A DNA stretch of 8,549 bases. Origin: Deltaproteobacteria bacterium. Lineage in GTDB: Bacteria > Myxococcota_A > UBA9160 > JAFDET01. Positions 1 through 5,801 of this stretch are shown here, one piece after another; the first letter of the stretch is position 1; each line of letters begins with the position of its first letter. Position numbers and translations under genes: made by a program. Where the stretch lies: the NCBI GenBank assembly GCA_019310195.1, contig JAFDET010000283.1, forward strand, positions 1 through 8,549, given 5' to 3'. The notes under the pieces were generated by a model. It ran no database searches and was not told the origin of the DNA. It worked only from the letters and a program-made list of their open reading frames with translations.

Positions 1-484
1 TTTGACCGTTGATGACCCAGGTATCGCCGTCGAGCACGGCGCGGGTCTGTACGTTGGCCATGTCCGAGCCCGCGTTCGGCTCCGAGTAGCCCTGGCACCA
101 GAACTCGCGGCCCTGCAGGATGGGCGGCAGGAAGCGCTGCTTCTGCTCGGGGCTGCCGAAGGCGAGAATCGTCGGGCCCAGCAGCCCCTCGCCGATGTGG
201 CCGATGCGGCCCGGCGCGCGCGCCCGTGCGTACTCCTCGTAGAAGATCACCTGCTGCATCAGCGGCAGGTCGCGTCCGCCCACCTCCACCGGCCAGCCCA
301 GCCCGATCCAGCCGGCCTCGCCGAGGCGCGCCTCCCAGGCCTTGCGCTCGTCGACGCAGGCGTGCTCGTCGCCGGGGCCGCCGCGACCGCGCAAGGCGGC
401 GAACTCGCCGCTCAGGTTGTCGCCGAGCCAGTCGCAGATCTCGCGGCGGAAGGTCTCGTCCTCGGGAGAGAAACGCGTGTCCAC
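1..484 (-). CDS. Acyl-CoA dehydrogenase, FadE-like, N-terminal part (runs off left edge)
   Basis: Reading the minus strand from 484 gives about 161 residues of an acyl-CoA dehydrogenase, an FAD enzyme that makes the alpha,beta double bond in acyl-CoA thioesters. The protein begins VDTRFSPEDETFRREICDWL, a typical helical N-terminal domain. It continues through GWIGLGWPVEVGG, then a QKQRFLPPILQG segment, and then WCQGYSEPNAGSD, the family signature of the flavin/substrate-binding middle domain, followed by WVING at the window edge. The start is GTG at 484-482. An in-frame TAA at 496-494 limits any extension to three more codons. No Shine-Dalgarno sequence is evident. The C-terminal two thirds, including the catalytic base, lie outside the window. 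It is divergent from the acyl-CoA ligase at 515 and is probably in the same catabolic pathway. The WCQGYSEP wording resembles the FadE group of cholesterol and other branched or cyclic acyl-CoA degraders, but the substrate cannot be set. Confidence 0.9.
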   Translation of the reverse strand, partial: MDTRFSPEDETFRREICDWLGDNLSGEFAALRGRGGPGDEHACVDERKAWEARLGEAGWIGLGWPVEVGGRDLPLMQQVIFYEEYARARAPGRIGHIGEGLLGPTILAFGSPEQKQRFLPPILQGREFWCQGYSEPNAGSDMANVQTRAVLDGDTWVINGQ

Positions 485-517
485 CCCGGGAGATTACGAT
501 ACGATACGGCTCGTATG
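485..517. promoter_or_regulatory. Divergent promoter/operator between dehydrogenase and ligase
   Basis: Only 30 bp separate the two divergent start codons. The gap is locally AT-rich and carries TACGAT twice in overlap (495-500 and 500-505), which on the minus strand reads as two copies of TATCGT. Both fit a loose TAnnnT -10 element. No convincing -35 is visible for either direction. An inverted repeat, ATACG-GCT-CGTAT (504-516), covers the first two bases of the ligase ATG, a placement that would suit a repressor such as a TetR-type regulator. If these -10 elements are used, both transcripts would be leaderless or nearly so, matching the lack of Shine-Dalgarno sequences. The elements are seen in the sequence; their function is inferred. 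Confidence 0.4.
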
Positions 518-2086
518 CAAGGCGCCCGCAGCATTCCCCAGGTGGCCCTGGATGCCGGCGAACGCTTCGGAGACGCCGGCGCCCTGGAGGACGGGGACGT
601 CCGCCTCTCGTTCCGCGAGCTGGCCGACGCCGTGGTGGAGAGCGCCCGCGCCTTCCTGGCGGCGGGGCTCGAGCCCGGCGACCGGGTTGCGGTCTGGGCC
701 CCCAACGTCCACGAGTGGATCGTCGCCGCACTGGGGCTCCAGGCGGTGGGCGGCGTGCTGGCGGCGGTGAATACCCGGCTCAAGGGTGGCGAGGCGGCCC
801 ACGCCCTGCGCCTGTCCGGCGCGCGCCTGCTCTTCACCATGGGCGGCGAGTTCCTGGGCACCGACTATGTCTCGGCCCTGGCCGGCCAGGACACGCCCGA
901 CCTGGAGCGCATCGTCACGTTCCGCGGCGCCAGCGACGGAGCCGAGCGTTGGGAGGATTTCCTGGCGGCCGGCGCGGCGGTCGCGCGCGAGGCGGCCCTG
1001 ACCCGCCTGGCCGGCGTCGCCCCGGACGACGTCTCGGACCTGATCTTCACGTCCGGCACCACCGGCGACCCCAAGGCCGTGACCACCGCCCACGGCCAGA
1101 ACGTGCGCACCTTCGAGAGCTGGAGCGAGCGGGTCGGCCTGCGCGAGGGCGACCGCTACCTGATCGCCATGCCCTTCTCCCACTCCTTCGGCTACAAGGC
1201 GGGCTTCCTGGCCTGCCTGCTGCGCGGCGCCACGATCCTGCCCCAGGCGGTGTTCGACCTGGACGTGATCTTCGAACGCATTGCCCGGGACCGCGTCTCC
1301 ATGCTCCCGGGCTCGCCGGCCATCTACCAGTCGATCCTCGCCCACCCCGAGCGCGGCCGTCACGACCTGTCGAGCCTGCGCCTGGCCGCCATCGGCGGAG
1401 CGGCGGTTCCCGTGGAGCTGGTGGAGCGCATGCGCGGCGAGCTGGGCCTGGACACGGTGATCACCGCGTACGGACTCACCGAGAGCTGCGGTGTCGTGAC
1501 GATGTGCCGCCCGGAGGACGACCCGGAGACCATCGCCAACACCTGCGGCCGCGCGATCCCCGACGTGGAGGTGCGCTGCGTGGACAGCGACGGCAAGCCC
1601 GTCCGCGCCGGAGAGCCGGGCGAGGTGCTGGCGCGCGGCTACAACGTGATGCTCGGCTACTTCGGAAACCCCGAAGAGACCGCACGGACCATCGATGCCG
1701 ACGGCTGGCTGCACACCGGCGACGTGGGCGTGCTCGACGAGCGCGGCTACCTGCGCATCACCGACCGCATCAAGGACATGTACATCATGGGCGGGTTCAA
1801 CTGCTATCCCGCCGAGATCGAGAACGCGCTCTTCGGAACCGGGCGCTTCGCCCAGGTGGCGGTGATCGGGATTCCCGACGAGCGCATGGGCGAAGTGGGG
1901 ATGGCCTTCGTCGTGCCCGCTCCGGAGCAGCCGGTCACGCCCGAGTCCGTGATCGGCTGGTGCCGCGAGAACATGGCCAACTACAAAGTGCCCCGGCGCG
2001 TGGCCGTGGTGGACGCCCTTCCCATGAACAGCACCGGCAAGGTGCAGAAGAACGAGCTTCGCCGGCGCGTCTCCGACGAGAGCTGA
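515..2086 (+). CDS. Acyl-CoA synthetase (AMP-forming), FadD3-like
   Basis: This 523-residue protein of the adenylate-forming (ANL) superfamily should activate a carboxylic acid to its CoA thioester through an acyl-AMP. Family motifs are all present: the P-loop FTSGTTGDPK (residues 178-187), YGLTE (319-323), HTGDVG with the ATP-binding Asp at 403, the hinge DRIKDMYIMGGFNCYPAEIE from residue 417, and the C-terminal catalytic Lys in NSTGKVQK (Lys 509). The wording around the acyl site (PFSHSFGYKAGFLACLL, LPGSPAIYQSIL, TMCRPEDD) is very close to what I recall of mycobacterial FadD3, which activates the indanedione propionate (HIP) made from sterol rings C/D. Length also fits. Family membership is secure; the HIP substrate is inference. 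The ATG at 515 is chosen because the conserved N-terminus starts there and the upstream open frame is only the antisense of the dehydrogenase. The gene converges on the glycogen synthase, 15 bp away. Confidence 0.92.
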   Translation: MQGARSIPQVALDAGERFGDAGALEDGDVRLSFRELADAVVESARAFLAAGLEPGDRVAVWAPNVHEWIVAALGLQAVGGVLAAVNTRLKGGEAAHALRLSGARLLFTMGGEFLGTDYVSALAGQDTPDLERIVTFRGASDGAERWEDFLAAGAAVAREAALTRLAGVAPDDVSDLIFTSGTTGDPKAVTTAHGQNVRTFESWSERVGLREGDRYLIAMPFSHSFGYKAGFLACLLRGATILPQAVFDLDVIFERIARDRVSMLPGSPAIYQSILAHPERGRHDLSSLRLAAIGGAAVPVELVERMRGELGLDTVITAYGLTESCGVVTMCRPEDDPETIANTCGRAIPDVEVRCVDSDGKPVRAGEPGEVLARGYNVMLGYFGNPEETARTIDADGWLHTGDVGVLDERGYLRITDRIKDMYIMGGFNCYPAEIENALFGTGRFAQVAVIGIPDERMGEVGMAFVVPAPEQPVTPESVIGWCRENMANYKVPRRVAVVDALPMNSTGKVQKNELRRRVSDES

Positions 2087-2089
2087 TCT

Positions 2090-2101
2090 CGCCCGCGGGC
2101 G
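2090..2101. other. 12-bp perfect GC palindrome between convergent genes
   Basis: CGCCCGCGGGCG fills most of the 15-bp gap between the ligase stop (2084-2086) and the synthase stop (2104-2102). It is its own reverse complement. It could form a small hairpin (4-bp stem, 4-nt loop) in either transcript and so act as a weak bidirectional termination or pause element. There is no T-tract on either side, and such palindromes arise easily at this GC content, so a role is only a possibility. Confidence 0.25.
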
Positions 2102-3923
2102 TCAGCCCCGGGCGGCCAGCGCGCGGTCGTGCGCCTCGTGATAGGCCACGCCCAGCCGCGCCCAGTCGAACTCGCGGGAGTGGGACTCGACCCGGTTGCG
2201 CAGCGCGATCCGGCCGCGGCGCGCCAGGCGGCAGAAGGTCAGCATGCGCTGGGTGAGGTCGGCCGCCGCCTCGTGGAAGTCACGGTTCCGGCGCGGCAGC
2301 ACACCGAGCCCCCACTCGTCGTGGTCGGGATAGGCGTCGGAGACGTAGCGGCCGAAGCCGGCCAGGTCGCTGGTGACGGTGGGGACGCCCATGGCGAGGC
2401 ACTCCAGCGGCGTATACCCCCATGGCTCGTAGACCGACGGGAAGATGCCCATGTGGCAACCGCGCACGAACTGGTCGTACTCGATGCCCCAGAGCGGGTT
2501 GACCGGGCTGATGAAACGCGGGTGGTAGACGACCTTCACCGGGTCGTCGGCCGCGTTGGTGATCTTCAGGTCCTGGAGCTGGGCCAGGATGGGGTCTTCG
2601 CCCTCCGTGAGAATGTGGGTCACCAGCGCCGGCGGCAGCCCCGTGCGCAGTGCGTGCTGCGTGCGACGGAAGCGCAGCTGCCAGTAATCTTCGACCAGGT
2701 CGTCCAGGTGCACGCGCCCACCGGCCGCCCCGCGCTGATAGAGTCGCTCCGCCACCTGCTCGGTGAGCTTCTCCGAGACGTCCCGCAGCTCGTCCAGGAC
2801 GCCCCGGCTCTGCAGGGCCAGGGGGTCGATGGAGCGCGTATCGCGGTCGGTGATCACGAAGAAGATCACCGTCACGTCCAGGTCCGCCGTCCGCAGCTCC
2901 GCGTTGAGCCGAGCCATCGCCTCCAGACACAGATCGAAGCCCTTGTTGCGGGGCTCGAAGCGGCCGCTGGTGAAGAAGTAGAGCGTGCGGTCCAGGTCGA
3001 AGGACTGGCTCGGGAAGAAGTGGGCCATGGTGAAGTCGTGGATGGCCTGCTTGTTCAGCCCGTGCACGGTCTGGAAGTCGGCTCCCAGGTCGTAGCGCGA
3101 GATGTCGATCAGTGCGGCCCAGGATGCAGGTGCACTCCTCCGCGGTGATCGGCGACACCGTGGTGAGAACGTCGCAGTCCCGCGCGCAGGCCTGCTCGAT
3201 CGCGTGGGTCCCCTGGATCCCGTAGCGGACCGTCCGTTCGGAGACATCCAGATCCGGGAGGCTCTCGTAGAAGTCCTCCTCTGTGGAGGCGGCGTAGCGG
3301 CCCACCTGGGTGGCGTGGGTGGTGAAGACCGTGGACACCGGCGCCCCGGAGCGGTGCAGCAGCGGCAGGGCGATGCCTCCCAGCCACTCGTGGAAGTGGG
3401 CCAGCACGCGCCGATGACGCGCAGCCTCGGCCTGGAGGGCGTGGCGGCACACCGCCTCCAGCAGGCGCCGCACCGAGTCGCCGAAGCAGAGACTGGCGTC
3501 CAGCAGGGGGTTGGACCAGCCCAGGTCGAAGCCCAGCTCCTCGGTGAGCCGCTGTCGGACATCCGACACCCGTTCCGCGTCCACCGGGTTCTCCAGCAGG
3601 ATCAGGCGCGGCCGCCCGGACACCAGCCAGCGGCCGTGGTGGCCGGTGATGCCCTGCCCGGCCAGATCCTCGAGGGCCCGCTTGAGCCAGCCCACGGGGT
3701 GGAGGGGCTCGAACTCGACGGCGGCGTGCTCGGGCACGTACGGGCCCACCATGTGGTAGGTGTGGCGCCAGCGCTCGACCATGATCGGCGCCTTGGAGCG
3801 CAGGACCGTGTAGATCCCGCCGATCGGGTTGCAGGTCTCCCAGGAGACCTCGAAGAGCAGCGTCCGCGGCCAGCGCCGCGCGCCGCCCGTCCCCGGGCTC
3901 TCGGGAGATTCGTCGGCCATCAT
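2102..3923 (-). pseudogene. Glycogen synthase, GT3 (eukaryote-type) family, with one frameshifting deletion
   Basis: This gene encodes a retaining glucosyltransferase that extends alpha-1,4-glucan; GT3 enzymes normally use UDP-glucose. It is read from ATG at 3923 (a second ATG follows at 3920) to ILGRT at 3111 (271 codons), then in the next frame from 3109 to the stop at 2102 (335 codons). The first part has the nucleotide-loop motif FEVSWETCNPIGGIYTVL, AHFHEWLGG, TTHATQVGRY and TTVSPITAEE. The second part has SGRFEPRNKGFD (UDP-binding Arg and Lys), EFVRGCHMGIFPS-like wording, and YEPWGYTPLE with the catalytic E-x7-E pair, then TSDLAGFG. The family's PD-xxx-PNGL stretch, which belongs exactly at the frame change, is missing, suggesting a loss of about 23 nt. 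Near the C-terminus, RRGRIALRNR matches most of the eukaryotic glucose-6-phosphate Arg cluster. As written it would make only a truncated N-terminal protein. It diverges from glgB. An assembly error is possible. Confidence 0.88.
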
Positions 3924-4011
3924 CGCGGCTCAGGACCTCAGACGGTGCAGTTGCTCCTGACTGTATTAGCCTAACCGCGTCGCACCGCCGACGCCTGTCC
4001 CGAGGAGACCC
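3924..4011. promoter_or_regulatory. Divergent promoter region, glycogen synthase / glgB
   Basis: This 88-bp gap separates the two divergent synthesis genes. Its only AT-rich core is TGTATTAGCCTAA (3962-3974). On the plus strand this offers an extended -10 (TG then TATTAG at 3964-3969), giving a leader of about 35 nt before glgB. On the minus strand the same core reads TAATAC, giving a similar leader before the synthase. TTAG-C-CTAA (3966-3974) is a small inverted repeat inside the core. CTCAG is repeated directly at 3929-3933 and 3937-3941. No good -35 box is visible in either direction. Shared control of the two synthesis genes is inferred from the layout. Confidence 0.4.
4002..4007 (+). promoter_or_regulatory. 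Shine-Dalgarno sequence of glgB
   Basis: GAGGAG lies 4 nt before the GTG at 4012 and supports that GTG as the glgB start. It is the only clear Shine-Dalgarno sequence next to a start codon in this window. Confidence 0.6.
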
Positions 4012-5801
4012 GTGGTCGTCACCGAATCGTCACTTCTGACTGCCGGTGACCTGCACCTGTTCAACGAAGGCACCCACCTGCGCCTGCACGAGAAGCTGGG
4101 AGCGCACCCCGGAGAGGTCGGCGGCCGGCCCGGAGCCCACTTCGCCGTCTGGGCCCCCAACGCGCGCGCCGTGTACGTGACCGGCGACTGGAACGAATGG
4201 AGCTCCGACCGGGATCGCCTCCACCCCCGGGAGAGCTCGGGGATCTGGGAGGCCTTCGTGCCCGGCGCCCGTGGCCTTCCACGCCGAGACGCCGCCTGGA
4301 ACCGCTTCCCGGGTGTGGAGCCTGGACTACGAGTGGGACGACGGCGCCTGGATGCAGTCACGCGGCGAGGGCGCGGGGCTGAGCGCGCCCTGGTCGACCT
4401 ACGAGCTTCACCTGGGCTCCTGGCGCCGCACGGGTCCGGGGCCCGGGGTGCTCTCCAACTACCGGGACATCGCGTCCCCCCTGGCCGAGTACGTGAACTC
4501 CATGGGCTTCACCCACGTGGAGCTGCTGCCGCTCCGCCCCCACCAGCCGTTACGGAACGCCCCAGGACCTGATGTTCCTCATCGACACCCTGCACCAGGC
4601 GGGCATCGGGGTGATCCTGGACTGGGTCCCCTCCCACTTCCCGACCGACGCCCACGGCCTGGGCGTGTTCGACGGAACGCACCTGTACGAGCACGGCGAC
4701 CCGAAGGAGGGCTTCCACCCGGACTGGAAGAGCTACATCTTCAACTACGGGCGGCACGAGGTGAGCAGCTTCCTGCTGAGCAGCGCCAGCTTCTGGCTCG
4801 ATTGCTATCACGCCGACGCGCTGCGCGTCGATGCCGTGGCCTCCATGCTCTACCGCGACTACTCGCGGCCCGCAGGAGAGTGGGTCCCCAACGCCTACGG
4901 CGGCCGCGAGAACCTGGAGGCCATCGGGTTCCTGAAGCACCTCAATACCGAGGTCTACGCGCAGCACGCCGACGTCCAGACCATCGCCGAGGAATCCACG
5001 GCGTGGCCCGGGGTGTCTCGGCCGGTCTCGGCCGACGGGCTCGGCTTCGGCATGAAGTGGGACATGGGCTGGATGAACGACACGTTGCAGTACCTGCGCC
5101 GCGACCCCGCGCACCGCTGCTACCACCAGGACGAGATCACCTTCCGGGCGATCTACGCCTTCCACGAGAACTTCGTGCTGCCCCTCTCCCACGACGAAGT
5201 GGTTCACGGCAAGGGCTCGCTGCTCTCCCAGATGCCCGGCGACGACTGGCAGAAGTTCGCCAACCTGCGGCTGCTGCTCGGCCTGATGTACACCCAGCCG
5301 GGCAAGAAGCTGCTCTTCATGGGCGCAGAGCTGGGACAGTGGGCCGAGTGGAACCACGAGGGCGAGATCGAGTGGAACCTGCTCCAGCATGCGCCGCATC
5401 GTGGCCTGCAGCGCTGGGTGCGCGACCTCAACACCGCCTACCGCGGCGAGCCCGCACTCCACGAGCTGGACTGCGACCCCGGCGGCTTCGAATGGATCGA
5501 CACCCACGACGCGCTGCACAGCACCCTGGCGTTCCTGCGGCGAGGCGCTTCGTCGTCCACCGCGGTCCTGCTGGCCTTCAACTTCACGCCCGTTCCCCGG
5601 CCGGAGCACCGTCTGGGCGTGCCCTTCTCCGGTCGCTGGCAGGAGATCCTCAATAGCGACGCCGAGCTCTACGGCGGCAGCGGACAGGGCAACCTGGGCT
5701 CCGTGGACGCCGAGCCCGTGGGCAGCCACGGGCGGGCTCACTCCATCCGCGTGACGCTTCCGCCTCTGGGAGTGGTCGCCTTCCGGGGCGCGCCCGAGTA
5801 G
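4012..5801 (+). pseudogene. glgB: 1,4-alpha-glucan branching enzyme GlgB, split into three frames by two internal deletions
   Basis: GlgB (GH13) cuts alpha-1,4-glucan and rejoins it as alpha-1,6 branches. The reading passes through three frames: 4012-4269 (86 codons, YLFNEGTH-like start and the CBM48 segment FAVWAPNARAVYVTGDWNEW), 4271-4534 (88 codons, VAFHAETPPGTAS to GFTHVELLPL), and 4536-5801 (421 codons from APTSRYGTPQDL). The last part holds DWVPSHFP, the nucleophile Asp in LRVDAVASM (codon 4830), the acid/base Glu in AEEST (about 4989) and the third acid in LSHDEVVHGK (5193). At the first break the segment that should read roughly YKY...KxDP is missing (about 23-27 residues). At the second, the conserved HPFxGSWGYQ stretch is missing (about 17 residues). 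Restored, the length would be about 635-640 residues, usual for GlgB without the extra N1 domain. The start is GTG with GAGGAG 4 nt upstream. The 3' end overlaps glgP by 64 bp. No functional enzyme is expected unless the breaks are assembly errors. Confidence 0.9.
5714..5733 (-). terminator. Hairpin just past the glgP stop (possible weak terminator)
   Basis: GCCCGTGG-GCAG-CCACGGGC forms a perfect 8-bp stem with a 4-nt loop, beginning 4 nt after the glgP stop codon on the minus strand. It lies inside the glgB coding sequence, encoding the conserved C-terminal PVGSHGR wording, so it may exist only because of coding constraint. No T-run follows on the minus strand, so it is not a standard intrinsic terminator. 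Confidence 0.3.

Noticed and set aside
2..514. Open plus-strand frame running 171 codons upstream of and in frame with the ligase
   Set aside because: It is the antisense of the acyl-CoA dehydrogenase, has no ligase-family content, and the minus-strand reading gives a clear dehydrogenase signature. The ligase starts at 515.
494..1714. 406-codon minus-strand frame opposite the ligase
   Set aside because: His/Ala/Gly-rich shadow of the ligase gene with no recognisable domain; long antisense frames are expected at this GC content.
226..2256. 676-codon plus-strand frame overlapping the ligase in another register
   Set aside because: Extreme Arg/Pro/Gly composition typical of an off-frame reading of GC-rich coding DNA.
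3102..3974. 290-codon plus-strand frame opposite the 5' half of the glycogen synthase
   Set aside because: Antisense to a strongly conserved GT3 N-terminal half; composition and lack of motifs mark it as a shadow.
3110..4535. Intron, intein or insertion element as cause of the split frames
   Set aside because: Sequence is missing rather than added at all three joins, and no inverted-repeat ends or target duplications are visible.
4012..5801. Programmed ribosomal frameshifting as the reason glgB changes frame twice
   Set aside because: Conserved residues are missing at both joins, so a shift alone would not yield a normal protein, and no slippery run with a downstream structure is evident.
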